64,000 nucleotides of DNA from a virus, in IMG/VR virus record IMGVR_UViG_3300008121_000001, positions 1 to 64,000 of that record. One strand, given 5' to 3'. The first letter of the stretch is position 1. The number at the start of each line of letters is the position of its first letter. The position numbers and the translations under genes are program-made. Under the pieces are notes generated by a model. That model had not been told where the DNA came from, made no database searches, and saw nothing but the letters and a program-made list of their open reading frames with translations. Below, one piece after another: positions 38,450 through 46,859 of this stretch.

Positions 38450-39454
38450 ATGCCTAGAAAATCTACAATTGAAGAAGTTATTTGTAAAGCAAACCAAGTT
38501 CACAATAACTTTTATAATTATGAAAAATTTGAATACATCTCAAACTCTACTAAGAGTATAATCACTTGCCCTTTACATGGTAATTTCACTCAGCAGGTGG
38601 ATAGTCATCTTCGAGGTAGAGGATGTCCTACTTGTGGTCAGATTAAAGGTACTTTGGCAATAACGGAAACTACTGAAGGTTTTAAATCTAAACTATTAAA
38701 CAAACACAATAATAAATTAGATTTTAATGTCGTTGGAGATTATGTTAATTCTCATACTCTTATAATGTTAGAAAAAGACGGTTTTCTTTATAAAATGATG
38801 CCCTCCACCTTATTAGAGGGGGCAAAACCCTCTTTAATAAGTTGTATAGAAAAAGACAAATTCATAATCTCTAAATTCAGGGGAATCCACAAAGAACGTT
38901 ATTTGTACGATAAAGTTAAATATAAAAGTTACCACGATTTAGTAACTATAACGTGTAAAATGCATGGAGACTTTAATCAGAAAGTCTATATACACTTAGA
39001 CGGTAGTGGATGCCCAAGTTGCGCTCAAGAAAATAGGCAAGGTTGGAACGCAACTTCATGGGGATTATCTGGTAGTAATTCTTCAAATTTTAAAAATTTT
39101 ACTTTATACATAGTAGAGTTTTACAACCACAGGGAAAGATTTCTGAAAATAGGTATTACTTACAAGGATATTAAAAGTAGGTTGGAAACTATACCTTATA
39201 GATACAAAGAGTTGTTTAGTCTAACTTCAGAAAGTCCTGAACAAATAATGACTTTAGAAGGAAAACTTCATAAGCATTATAATAAGCGCAAGTATAAGCC
39301 AGCAACATCTTTTGCGGGTATGCATGAGTGTTTTGATATATCTTTAGATATAGGTGAAGTAATTTCTTATTTATCTACTCAAACCAATTTAGTAATACCT
39401 CTACCGACAGATGACAACCCCAAGCTCTTCCGACATAATACCCACATCAACTAA
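38450..39454 (+). CDS. Second homing endonuclease of the zinc-repeat / GIY-YIG-like type
   Basis: 334 residues. A first Cys unit (VHNNFYNYE...IITCPLHGNFTQ...GRGCPTCG, residues 17-63) and a second (ITCKMHGDF...GSGCPSCA, 167-192) frame a degenerate middle unit. The C-terminus has TLYIVEF (218-224), FLKIGITYKDIKSRL (231-245) and a later Glu in TLEGKLHKHY, as in GIY-YIG / MUG113-like nucleases, and the same AGMHECFDIS end as the gene at 31540 (KGMHECFKIS). The two are clearly paralogues. It sits directly after the DNA polymerase gene, a frequent homing-endonuclease location. Confidence 0.75.
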   Translation: MPRKSTIEEVICKANQVHNNFYNYEKFEYISNSTKSIITCPLHGNFTQQVDSHLRGRGCPTCGQIKGTLAITETTEGFKSKLLNKHNNKLDFNVVGDYVNSHTLIMLEKDGFLYKMMPSTLLEGAKPSLISCIEKDKFIISKFRGIHKERYLYDKVKYKSYHDLVTITCKMHGDFNQKVYIHLDGSGCPSCAQENRQGWNATSWGLSGSNSSNFKNFTLYIVEFYNHRERFLKIGITYKDIKSRLETIPYRYKELFSLTSESPEQIMTLEGKLHKHYNKRKYKPATSFAGMHECFDISLDIGEVISYLSTQTNLVIPLPTDDNPKLFRHNTHIN

Positions 39455-39760
39455 GTGACACACATGACCAACCAATTCCTAACTGAAGCCAAACGAATCC
39501 TTTCCGAGTTTGTATCTGAAACTCGCGAATCTCTTCATTACGTTAAAACCGAACTTCTCCGCCAGTACCACCTCTCAATCATCAAGGAAATCAAGGAAAC
39601 GTATCCCACAACTTACCCATACATCGATACGGTCTACAAGATTGTTGACAGACTAGCCCAAGATGAAGACTGTCCCGATTTCGTCGAAGCACCTGAGTTT
39701 GAATCCGACGACGGACTCAACGAACCTGACTACCCCTATGATAAGGAGCCAAGCGCATGA
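39455..39760 (+). CDS. Hypothetical acidic protein (101 aa)
   Basis: Start GTG 39455 directly after the endonuclease stop, or ATG 39464. Helical N-terminal two thirds (LTEAKRILSEFVSETRESLHY), acidic, proline-rich end. Not recognised. ATGA overlap with the next gene. Confidence 0.5.
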   Translation: MTHMTNQFLTEAKRILSEFVSETRESLHYVKTELLRQYHLSIIKEIKETYPTTYPYIDTVYKIVDRLAQDEDCPDFVEAPEFESDDGLNEPDYPYDKEPSA

Positions 39761-39996
39761 ATCCAGAAGTAATCCAAGTGTTTTACATCTACCCTGAAGG
39801 CTGCGAAGACCTGTATCGCTATGCAGTTATTGGTGAACTCCGCGATGTTGGTACTAATGGTGTCACTATCGACTTTGAGGAACGCGCAAGTGTAGACGAG
39901 CCTTATAAGACTCAACAAACAATCTCATTTACGGTAGAAGAAGCTCAGGCACTACAAAAAAGTGTCGGACTAATTCTTAAGCAATTTAAGTGCTAG
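39757..39996 (+). CDS. Hypothetical protein (79 aa)
   Basis: ATG 39757 overlaps the upstream TGA. Beta-rich (VIQVFYIYPEGCEDLYRYAVIGEL) with a C-terminal helix. Its stop overlaps the end of a convergent minus-strand gene by four bases. Not recognised. Confidence 0.55.
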   Translation: MNPEVIQVFYIYPEGCEDLYRYAVIGELRDVGTNGVTIDFEERASVDEPYKTQQTISFTVEEAQALQKSVGLILKQFKC

Positions 39997-40409
39997 TAGG
40001 GAGGCTCTTGTTCAGGCTGAGGCTTCTGAGGCATAAGTCCCCCTAGTGTAGGGAGTAGCATCGATGCTGTAACTGCCGCACCACCAAGTCCAGCAACCTT
40101 ACCACCCCAACGCTTAGCTGTATTGCCAATCTTGCCCATAGTTCCAGCAGCTTGATTAGCGTTAGTTCCTTTAACAAAGGCTTGATTATAGTTTTGGCGA
40201 TTCTGTGCATATAAGTCAGCCGCATTACCGCCAGCAGCTACTTGCTTTTGTATAACTGGTACATTTACATTTTGATTTCTTTTTCTGACAGCTTGCCCAG
40301 CAGCTTTTACTCTGTTAAACTCTTCTGGGTCATTTTGTCTAAGATAGTTAAGACTATCAGCAGTTTTTTGTTGCTCTGGACTAAGTGCAAAATTGGCAAA
40401 GTGTTGCAT
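39993..40409 (-). CDS. Probable virion-internal protein with membrane-active C-terminus (138 aa)
   Basis: Minus strand, start at 40409. The first 90 residues are Asn/Gln/Ala rich and polar (ADLYAQNRQNYNQAFVKGTNANQ), then a basic stretch (KIGNTAKRWGGKVAG) and a glycine-rich hydrophobic helix (GLGGAAVTASMLLPTLGGLM), ending in QPEQEPPY. Alanine/glycine-rich hydrophobic helices at the end of a polar protein are typical of ejected or internal virion proteins that insert into the host envelope. Orientation agrees with the other virion-type genes here. Confidence 0.55.
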   Translation of the reverse strand: MQHFANFALSPEQQKTADSLNYLRQNDPEEFNRVKAAGQAVRKRNQNVNVPVIQKQVAAGGNAADLYAQNRQNYNQAFVKGTNANQAAGTMGKIGNTAKRWGGKVAGLGGAAVTASMLLPTLGGLMPQKPQPEQEPPY

Positions 40410-40460
40410 TTTCTCTTTTCTGTGTTATCATTTACAACAATTCTACCACCTGATAAACCT

Positions 40461-40730
40461 ATGTCATTAGAACTACCCGACCAACCTGAATCTAAGCTCG
40501 ATTTTTCAATGCTCAGCAAGCGTATTGCTGAAGTAAAAGACGCAGACGCTACAATGAGCCAAAAACAGCTTGCCAAAGCATTTGTCAACAACACTATAAT
40601 CCCTATCCTCAACAATAAAGATATCTACCAGATGCTTCAGAACCCTAACTTTGTAGAGCAATTATCTGGTCTTCTTACTGGTTTTCTTCTTACAGCGCCT
40701 AAAGTTGCACCTCCTAAGCCTAATGAGTAA
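40461..40730 (+). CDS. Hypothetical protein (89 aa)
   Basis: ATG 40461 is preferred because upstream codons of the frame lie opposite the divergent gene at 39993-40409. The 51-base spacer must hold promoters for both. A helical, soluble protein (LDFSMLSKRIAEVKDADATM) with a proline-rich end. Overlaps the next gene by eight bases. Confidence 0.55.
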   Translation: MSLELPDQPESKLDFSMLSKRIAEVKDADATMSQKQLAKAFVNNTIIPILNNKDIYQMLQNPNFVEQLSGLLTGFLLTAPKVAPPKPNE

Positions 40731-40929
40731 AATAATCTGCTCATATCGCGGCACACCGATGAAATCGACAGTCGGGCTACCAATTGGTGTTCGGCTGTTT
40801 CCTTCAGATGCAAACTACCCATACAATCGTGTAGAAATTGAAACTAAAACGCAGTTGACACCTGAGCAAGAGCGTAAGTTGTTTAAAATACTTGGAGAAT
40901 GGTTCTTAGAATTAAAGAGGGAGGCATAA
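40723..40929 (+). CDS. Hypothetical protein (68 aa)
   Basis: ATG 40723 within the upstream stop region. 'PIGVRLFPSDANYPYNRVEI' followed by a helix with LTPEQERKLFKILGEWF. Not recognised. Confidence 0.5.
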   Translation: MSKIICSYRGTPMKSTVGLPIGVRLFPSDANYPYNRVEIETKTQLTPEQERKLFKILGEWFLELKREA

Positions 40930-40930
40930 A

Positions 40931-41233
40931 TTGGACAAAGAAATTCATAATTACATCTGTTCCCTTGGGTTTCAGCTTACCGATGGGGAAACATTTGAAA
41001 CTTGGAAAGCCCATAACTTAGAGTACCCCTACGAAAGTACTTCTGACAATGTTGAATTTCTTTACGACGACTGGAAAAACAATCACTCGTTAGAATGCGC
41101 TATACCTCATGGAGGAGGCGGAGTTATAACCCATTGGCTTGACAATGTTTATGAATTGCCCAACGTACTCCAACTTATTAGGTTGCAAATTGAGGTTTTA
41201 AAAAAGCATTTGAAATCCTCACACCTTGATTGA
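40931..41233 (+). CDS. Hypothetical protein (100 aa)
   Basis: The only start in reach is TTG 40931, seven bases behind GGGAGG, so an unusual start codon compensated by a strong ribosome site. Acidic, aromatic protein with a GGGGVITHW segment and a basic C-terminal helix. Not recognised. A 53-base gap with an AATAGATAAACC sequence precedes the RNR gene. Confidence 0.55.
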   Translation: MDKEIHNYICSLGFQLTDGETFETWKAHNLEYPYESTSDNVEFLYDDWKNNHSLECAIPHGGGGVITHWLDNVYELPNVLQLIRLQIEVLKKHLKSSHLD

Positions 41234-41286
41234 TTTAAAGAAGCTTCGATGCTAAAATAGATAAACCAAAACGACAAAAAGATATA

Positions 41287-43422
41287 ATGCAAGTACTTGA
41301 ATTTGGCTCTGACACAGACCAGCAATACATTTCAATTGTAAAACCAAAGCTCCTCACCCGAAATTTTCTTTCAAAATACATCGATAAACAGCCTCCTTTT
41401 GGGCAACTTGGCTTGATTGTATATCTACGGACTTACTCTCGATTCATCCATCAACTAAAGCGCCGAGAAAAGTGGTGGGAAACTTGTCTTCGTGTTGTTG
41501 AATACTCACTCTCTCTTCTGCCAGACAAACCTCGCAAACCATCTTACTTTACTCAAGAAAAGCAGAAAGAAGAAGCTGAAGCTCTATTTGATACTCTATT
41601 CAATTTGCGTGGATTTACGTCTGGCAGAACTCTTTTTGTAGGTGGTTCGGAAGCTTCAAGATTATATCCTTCTAGCAACTTCAACTGTAGCTACTGTAAC
41701 GTAGATAGTTTGAAGAGTTTCACAGACGCAATGTATCTTCTTCTACTTGGTTGTGGTGTTGGCTACAGTGTAGAATCTAAGCACGTATCCAAACTTCCTC
41801 GATTTAATAGAGAAGTTTTGTTACAATTCGAGCCTTATGCTGGCAAGCCTAATGTTTTTCGCAAAGTAGACACAGAAGTTGTTGGCGACTCTAATTCTAA
41901 CTATGAAATCACAGTTGGCGATTCTAAAGAGGGTTGGGTCACTGCTTTGCAGGAATTTCTTTGGTTACACTCCAGTCAAGATACCAAGACAATCACTTTG
42001 AATTTTGATAGTGTAAGACCAGAGGGTGAGCGCCTAAAAACATTCGGAGGTCGTGCTTCTGGCTACATTCCTCTTCAGACTATGTTTGAAGAAATCCATG
42101 ACCGCATTATCTCTACTGATAATGGTGTAATTGATTCTGTGACTGCAATGGACATCATGAACTCGATTGCTAAGGCGATTGTAGTTGGTGGAGTGCGTCG
42201 AAGTTCTCAGATTGCATTTGGTGATGTTGATGATGCTAATTTCCGCGATGCCAAGAAAGATTTGTGGTCGAATCCAGAAAAAGCCAAGTACAGCACGACT
42301 AGAGTTCTATCAAACAACTCGGTACATCTTTGGGAAAAGCCTAGTTACGATAGACTTAAAGAACTTTTCGAGACTATCAAGAATAATGGCGAACCTGCAC
42401 TTTCTATTGCTGGTAACGCATCTCTAAGACGCGAAAACTATTTTGGCAGTAACCCTTGCCATGAGATTCTGCTAGACAATTTAGGTGTTTGTAATCTAAC
42501 GACACAAAACTTGCTTAGTTTTGTAGACGAGTTTGGAAATTTTCTATTCGATGCTGCAATTAAGGCTATCAAGTTACTTACAAGAGTTGGTTCCCGTATC
42601 ACTCTTGTAGATATGTGGGACAAAGATTGGGATTACATTCAAAAGCGTGACCGACTTCTTGGTGTGAGTCTTACAGGTATTGTAGAGGCATATAACGCCC
42701 TTAACGACACTGAAAAGCTGAATTGGGAGTATTACATCACAGAACTCCACAAAGCCGCTAGAACCGAAGCAGACCTCTACCACGACGCTCTTGGAATCCC
42801 CCGCAGCTATCTAGTGACGACACTCAAGCCTGAAGGGACATTATCACAACTACCAACAGTCTCCTCTGGTGTCCATGCACCGTATGCCCCTTACTATACT
42901 CGTAGAATCCGTATTAGTAAGCGCGACCCTATTGCTAACGCTCTTTTAGATTTAGGTCTTGTACCTGTACCTGAGAATGGTCAAGGAAACGATATTCATG
43001 CAGACGAGTGTAATACTTGGGTATTCTCTTTTTCTGTTAAGACGAAGGCACAAATCAGGTCAATCGATGAATCTGCAATTGAGCAACTTGAGCGTTATAA
43101 GTTCTTCATGAAAAATTGGGCTGAACATACTGTTTCCGTTACCATCACAGTTGCAGAAAATGAATGGGATGGGGTTGTTGACTGGGTTTGGCAAAATTGG
43201 GAATATTGTATTGGCATTGCTTTCTTACCTAGATTTGACCCAGCCGAACTTGATTCCCCTTACCCAAATATGCCTTACGAGTCTTCAACCGAAGCAGATT
43301 ACCGACCACTTGAAATATCCGAATCGCAATTAGTCTCTCTCATTTCTAAGTATGAAACTGAGTACGAAGAATATGAACTAGATGCGTCTTGCGGAGGATT
43401 AACAGCTTGCCCCGTTCGTTGA
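41287..43422 (+). CDS. nrdJ: Adenosylcobalamin-dependent (class II) ribonucleotide reductase
   Basis: 711 residues, the size of monomeric class II ribonucleoside-triphosphate reductases. Diagnostic parts: NFNCSYCNV near 129-137 with one of the redox cysteines, a 'LLLGCGVGYSVE' glycine loop, NPCHEILLDNLGVCNLTTQN at about 387-407 carrying the radical-site Cys and Glu, PEGTLSQLPTVSSGVHAPY, and the C-terminal redox pair in DASCGGLTACPVR (Cys 702 and 708). It reduces ribonucleotides to deoxynucleotides with a cobalamin-generated radical, so it needs no oxygen and no small subunit. The downstream gene probably maintains its cofactor. Confidence 0.92.
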   Translation: MQVLEFGSDTDQQYISIVKPKLLTRNFLSKYIDKQPPFGQLGLIVYLRTYSRFIHQLKRREKWWETCLRVVEYSLSLLPDKPRKPSYFTQEKQKEEAEALFDTLFNLRGFTSGRTLFVGGSEASRLYPSSNFNCSYCNVDSLKSFTDAMYLLLLGCGVGYSVESKHVSKLPRFNREVLLQFEPYAGKPNVFRKVDTEVVGDSNSNYEITVGDSKEGWVTALQEFLWLHSSQDTKTITLNFDSVRPEGERLKTFGGRASGYIPLQTMFEEIHDRIISTDNGVIDSVTAMDIMNSIAKAIVVGGVRRSSQIAFGDVDDANFRDAKKDLWSNPEKAKYSTTRVLSNNSVHLWEKPSYDRLKELFETIKNNGEPALSIAGNASLRRENYFGSNPCHEILLDNLGVCNLTTQNLLSFVDEFGNFLFDAAIKAIKLLTRVGSRITLVDMWDKDWDYIQKRDRLLGVSLTGIVEAYNALNDTEKLNWEYYITELHKAARTEADLYHDALGIPRSYLVTTLKPEGTLSQLPTVSSGVHAPYAPYYTRRIRISKRDPIANALLDLGLVPVPENGQGNDIHADECNTWVFSFSVKTKAQIRSIDESAIEQLERYKFFMKNWAEHTVSVTITVAENEWDGVVDWVWQNWEYCIGIAFLPRFDPAELDSPYPNMPYESSTEADYRPLEISESQLVSLISKYETEYEEYELDASCGGLTACPVR

Positions 43423-43453
43423 TACAATACACACAACAACTGAGAAAGACATC

Positions 43454-44038
43454 ATGACTATAAGACTCACCGCTAAAACTTTTGGTAGGGGGTCTTTAGG
43501 ATACACACAGGCTCATCAAAACAATGGTAAGCCTGTATTTGTCCGAAAAGACCACATCTCTTGCACAACTTATGCACATATCGACCTTGTTAATGCAGCT
43601 ATCGGTAAAGTAAAATCTACTCTCACCGAGACTAGCAAGACATGGAAGACGCTCGATAAATTGCAAGATGCTATGTTCAATATAGGCTCAATGATTTTCG
43701 ATACTAAGTATGCCACTTATGAAGTAAATCTAAAGAATCTCATCTCTCGCATGGAGTCCAGAACTAGTGCTGTAAATACGACCCTAGAAGCGACTGAATT
43801 TGTTAAGTATGGACTAGACCCTATTCATGCTGATTGGGGTACGTTAACTACTCAAACAAGACTTGCAGAGACTGTTTTTGTATCTTGGGTTCATACAAGC
43901 ACTTTGGACGAAGAAACACTGACTCAGTATCAGTATGTTTTAGATTTGCTTAATACAATGTCCAAGTGGACTTTTGCAGAAAGTAGAGCTTATGCAGCTT
44001 CAAAACAACTTAAAGAAAAGACTTGGGATAGTAAATAA
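43454..44038 (+). CDS. Probable cobalamin adenosyltransferase (PduO-like)
   Basis: 194 residues from ATG 43454, 31 bases after the RNR stop. The opening 'TIRLTAKTFGRGSLGY' takes the place of the 'yTRtGDkGtT' loop, followed by AHIDLVNAAIGKVKSTL (compare vDELNaaLG), LDKLQDAMFNIGSMIFD (compare lQ.dLFdiGaelA), a long helix and LTTQTRLAETVFVSW (compare h.aRt..RRaER). The five-helix outline and the position beside a B12-dependent reductase support a PduO-type ATP:cob(I)alamin adenosyltransferase. Key ATP-loop residues are diverged, so the identification is tentative. Confidence 0.55.
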   Translation: MTIRLTAKTFGRGSLGYTQAHQNNGKPVFVRKDHISCTTYAHIDLVNAAIGKVKSTLTETSKTWKTLDKLQDAMFNIGSMIFDTKYATYEVNLKNLISRMESRTSAVNTTLEATEFVKYGLDPIHADWGTLTTQTRLAETVFVSWVHTSTLDEETLTQYQYVLDLLNTMSKWTFAESRAYAASKQLKEKTWDSK

Positions 44039-44049
44039 GTATGGTAAAC

Positions 44050-44075
44050 TATAGTTAAATAATTCAATAACTATA
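44050..44075 (+). repeat. Inverted repeat ending at a homing-endonuclease start codon
   Basis: TATAGTT (44050-44056) and AACTATA (44069-44075) form seven pairs around a 12-base loop; the ATG at 44077 follows one base later. The hairpin would hide the initiation region of the endonuclease mRNA; alternatively it is an operator overlapping a promoter. Confidence 0.45.
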
Positions 44076-44076
44076 A

Positions 44077-45009
44077 ATGCCTAGGCACATCTGGAGTTCG
44101 CAAGAATTAGCTATTTTAGAAAACAACAGAGAAAAGAAAAATTTTTCTGAACTCTCCACCCTGTTAAATCGTTCTGAGAAAGCTATACAACTTAAACTAT
44201 GCAAACTGAAAAAACATTGTAAACGTAAGACACGTCCCAAGTTAAAACTACCCAGTAATACAGAAGAGTTATTAAAAGAAAAATATCTGACACATTCTCT
44301 ATTAGAACTAGCATCTTTACTTGGGGTAAGTGTTAGTACTGTAAGCTCCACTATGCGAAGTTTAGGTCTTACCAAAACAAAGAGTTTGAATAATTCTTTT
44401 TTTAACTCAGAGAATTTGCTGAGTTGTTATTGGGCAGGGTTTCTGGCAGCCGATGGTTGTGTTAGAAAACAAAAAAAGTCTAATGGTCGAGAATTATCTG
44501 TATCTTTACAGGAGAAAGATATAAATCAAATCATCCAGTTAAAAAAGGACATCGAAGCTTACGACTTTGATTTGGTATATAGCCAGCGAGGACACAGCAA
44601 AACTGGCAAAATGACTGGACAATATGCACTATACCTAACTATATCAAAACATTGTTTTGAAGATTTAGCTAATAACTTTTCTATAGTTCCAGTAAAATCT
44701 TTAACCCTACTCCCCCCAAAAATCAGTAATCATCAAAATAAGTTAGCTTTTATAAAAGGTTACATAGATGGTGATGGGTGTATAATCAAACACAAGAATA
44801 GCTCTTATGTCGGGGTATCTTGTTTAGGGACTTTTGAGTTGTTGTCTTGGGTAGCTGAAACCTTAAACTTAACCACCGCCCCTTTAAAAAAAGATAAAAA
44901 CAATGACAAAAACACGTTTCGTTTGAATATCAAAAATTCTGTGGCAAAAACAGTAAAAAACTCCATCTCGTACAGGGGTTTAGAAAGAAAATGGGATAAA
45001 ATTAACTAA
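44077..45009 (+). CDS. LAGLIDADG homing endonuclease with N-terminal DNA-binding repeats
   Basis: 310 residues. The two family signatures are YWAGFLAADG (118-127) and AFIKGYIDGDG (224-234), each providing an acidic catalytic residue, separated by about 100 residues as in single-chain enzymes. Residues 1-100 carry two helix-turn-helix-like units (WSSQELAILENN..., then LLELASLLGVSVSTVSSTMRSLG) that probably recognise DNA. No intron is evident around it, so it is free-standing, between the cobalamin gene and small hypothetical genes. Its target would lie in a neighbouring gene of related phages. Confidence 0.88.
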   Translation: MPRHIWSSQELAILENNREKKNFSELSTLLNRSEKAIQLKLCKLKKHCKRKTRPKLKLPSNTEELLKEKYLTHSLLELASLLGVSVSTVSSTMRSLGLTKTKSLNNSFFNSENLLSCYWAGFLAADGCVRKQKKSNGRELSVSLQEKDINQIIQLKKDIEAYDFDLVYSQRGHSKTGKMTGQYALYLTISKHCFEDLANNFSIVPVKSLTLLPPKISNHQNKLAFIKGYIDGDGCIIKHKNSSYVGVSCLGTFELLSWVAETLNLTTAPLKKDKNNDKNTFRLNIKNSVAKTVKNSISYRGLERKWDKIN

Positions 45010-45071
45010 ATACCCATATGTACAACTGAAGAGGGATGCCATTGTCCCTCTTTTTTATTTATAGTGACAAC

Positions 45072-45305
45072 ATGAAATTCTTCAACTACCGCTTCCATCA
45101 ACGAGACGGTATCTCCAAAGCTAATTGGCATCCTCGCGCAATGAACAACTGGCGCAAACAAGGGCTTCCATTTATCGATTTTGGTACTCGCGTTGATTTT
45201 GGGCAGCATCACCCTGACTACAGCCAAGTACGGCTTCGAGTTGGTAATTGGCGACTGACGCTTCATTTTAATTTTGTAAATTGCGAGTTTGACACATGGA
45301 ACTGA
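45072..45305 (+). CDS. Hypothetical protein (77 aa)
   Basis: ATG 45072. The upstream part of the frame lies in a hairpin (GGGATGCCATTGTCCC) that may terminate the endonuclease transcript. Aromatic and basic (FFNYRFHQRDGISKANWHPR; FDFGTR-like segment), with strand-rich C-terminus. Overlaps the next gene by ten bases. Confidence 0.55.
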   Translation: MKFFNYRFHQRDGISKANWHPRAMNNWRKQGLPFIDFGTRVDFGQHHPDYSQVRLRVGNWRLTLHFNFVNCEFDTWN

Positions 45306-45454
45306 CACTAGAAGACCTCAAGAAGCACGTAGAAAAATACTACGAAGTCAATGGAAAATACCCTAACAACATTCGGCTAACTAAAAAGCTGAAGACTGGC
45401 ACAGGATTTCAAGCATATTGTGCAGAAAAAGGGATTAAGGTGAATTATGTCTAG
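45296..45454 (+). CDS. Hypothetical protein (52 aa)
   Basis: ATG 45296. Helical start (LTLEDLKKHVEKYYEVNG), then a basic segment. The end overlaps the next gene by eight bases, which supports it being translated. Not recognised. Confidence 0.5.
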   Translation: MELTLEDLKKHVEKYYEVNGKYPNNIRLTKKLKTGTGFQAYCAEKGIKVNYV

Positions 45455-45923
45455 TATTGACCCGACTAAAGATGGTAAAACTCACATCAACATCTACTCT
45501 AAAGGTAAAACACCTCTTGGCAGATTTTTAACTAACTTCGCCAAACACGAACTTGTTCTGCCTGAAGGCACATTTCAATCTCTGGAAGGGTACTGGTACT
45601 ACTTAACAACCAAAGAAAAGCCGCCAGAACTCCTTACTCTTTCAGGGTTTGAGGCTAAAAAATTAGGTCAAATGCTAACTCAAGTAAAAGTACCACAAGA
45701 AGAGTTCCAAGCCAAAATCAAAAAGGCTATGGACTTAAAAATCAAATCTAGTTCTTACTGGCTAGAAGAGTTCACTAATTCGGAACTACCTTTTGTTCAC
45801 TACTATGTATTCAAAGGAGTTGTGAAGGATGTTACAGACAAATACCGATGGATTATGAATCACTGGGAAGCTCGGCGCACATTACTAAAAGAGAGGCAGA
45901 AAGGAAATGCAGGTCAATCCTAA
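45447..45923 (+). CDS. NADAR-like protein, first of a tandem pair (158 aa)
   Basis: ATG 45447. The opening DGKTHINIYSKGKTPLGRFL with a following 'TNFAKHEL', and GTFQSLEGYWYYLTTKE, matches the phage branch of the YbiA/NADAR fold, which reads 'iniyskaktelGrxLSNF......f.SvEgfwyw'. The rest (GFEAKKLGQ, FQAKIKKAMDLKI, LPFVHYYVFKG, YRWIMNHWEARR) is helical. NADAR proteins act on ADP-ribose or ADP-ribosylated guanine. A paralogue follows immediately. Confidence 0.6.
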   Translation: MSSIDPTKDGKTHINIYSKGKTPLGRFLTNFAKHELVLPEGTFQSLEGYWYYLTTKEKPPELLTLSGFEAKKLGQMLTQVKVPQEEFQAKIKKAMDLKIKSSSYWLEEFTNSELPFVHYYVFKGVVKDVTDKYRWIMNHWEARRTLLKERQKGNAGQS

Positions 45924-46401
45924 ATTAGATGGTGTGGAGCATATTAATATTTGGGCTAAAGGCGCAACTTTCATCGGTAAATTCCTCGCCCCTCGAACTC
46001 TTTGCGAACTAAATCTGCCCGAAGGACGATTCCTATGTGTAGCCGCCTACTGGTATCATCTAACTTGCAAAGAAGACAGCCGCCTTAACCGTGTTCACGA
46101 TTGGGAAACTGAGCTTCTTGCTACCCAACTCATTGCGTTGCCTAAAAAACAGCAGCTACCCGCATCCGAACTACAAGCGAAAATCAAAAAGGCGCTCGAT
46201 ATCAAAATCAAGTGGAGTGAGTACTGGCAAGAAGAGTTCACCGAATCAACACTTCCTTTTCTGCATTATCATCTTGATACTGAAGGAAATGTGGTTGACG
46301 AAAGCAGGAAATATCGGTGGTTGCTGAATCACTTAGAAGCAAGACGAAAACTATTACAACAGAGAAGAAACGATGCAAATCTTGTCAGCGAAGGCGCTTA
46401 G
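45907..46401 (+). CDS. NADAR-like protein, second of a tandem pair (164 aa)
   Basis: ATG 45907, overlapping copy one by 17 bases. Alignable along its whole length to it: DGVEHINIWAKGATFIGKFL, GRFLCVAAYWYHLTCKE, LQAKIKKALDIKIKWSEYW, LPFLHYHL and YRWLLNHLEARR. The 'SLEGYW' of copy one is replaced by 'CVAAYW', losing the Glu that is usually conserved, so one copy may have diverged in activity. Clear tandem duplication with retained order. Confidence 0.6.
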   Translation: MQVNPKLDGVEHINIWAKGATFIGKFLAPRTLCELNLPEGRFLCVAAYWYHLTCKEDSRLNRVHDWETELLATQLIALPKKQQLPASELQAKIKKALDIKIKWSEYWQEEFTESTLPFLHYHLDTEGNVVDESRKYRWLLNHLEARRKLLQQRRNDANLVSEGA

Positions 46402-46633
46402 AGCCTTAGAAGTTTATGATGAACTATACAATGACCTTGAATATTTAATTGCATTTTTTATAACTGAACAGAAAGAAGGTCTGCGTTATGCTAAACTCCA
46501 TTTCGCAGAAAAAGAGGATATCTCAGAAGAGACTAAAGCTCGTCTACGTGCTTTGGGATACACTATCAAATGGATGGATACTGCAAATGGTAGCTATTAT
46601 GTTGTAAGTTGGAGCGAAGCTGATGCAGCTTGA
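46373..46633 (+). CDS. Hypothetical protein (86 aa)
   Basis: ATG 46373 overlaps the preceding gene by 29 bases. A helical N-terminus (LSAKALRALEVYDELYNDL) and a C-terminal alpha/beta part (KARLRALGYTIKWMDTANGSYYVVSW) that resembles a small ferredoxin-like unit. Not recognised. Confidence 0.55.
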   Translation: MQILSAKALRALEVYDELYNDLEYLIAFFITEQKEGLRYAKLHFAEKEDISEETKARLRALGYTIKWMDTANGSYYVVSWSEADAA

Positions 46634-46859
46634 ATTTCGTAAATCTCCTCGCACATGGGGAAACGGTGTTGATATACAAAACTTCTTTGTTATAGAATAC
46701 CGCTACACAACTTACGGGGATATGGCTTGGTATGAACTAGAAGACTTTAATGAAAAAGTGGCTGACATTATTGTAGAAGCACTTACTAAATATCAATTAC
46801 AAAATTCTGACGAACTAGCTTGCAAATGGAGCAAAGTGACTAACAATGACGACAACTAA
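46623..46859 (+). CDS. Hypothetical protein (78 aa)
   Basis: ATG 46623 overlaps the upstream stop by 11 bases. Tryptophan/tyrosine rich (VIEYRYTTYGDMAWYELED) with a helical C-terminus; not recognised. Overlaps the ThyA gene by 14 bases, so it is co-translated with it. Confidence 0.55.
   Translation: MQLEFRKSPRTWGNGVDIQNFFVIEYRYTTYGDMAWYELEDFNEKVADIIVEALTKYQLQNSDELACKWSKVTNNDDN

Noticed and set aside
40242-40460. N-terminal extension of the gene at 40461
   Set aside because: It would lie fully antisense to the virion-type gene at 39993-40409 and through the divergent promoter region.
44077-45009. Group I intron around the LAGLIDADG gene
   Set aside because: The flanking genes are intact, separate frames and no intron core elements were seen; the gene is treated as free-standing.
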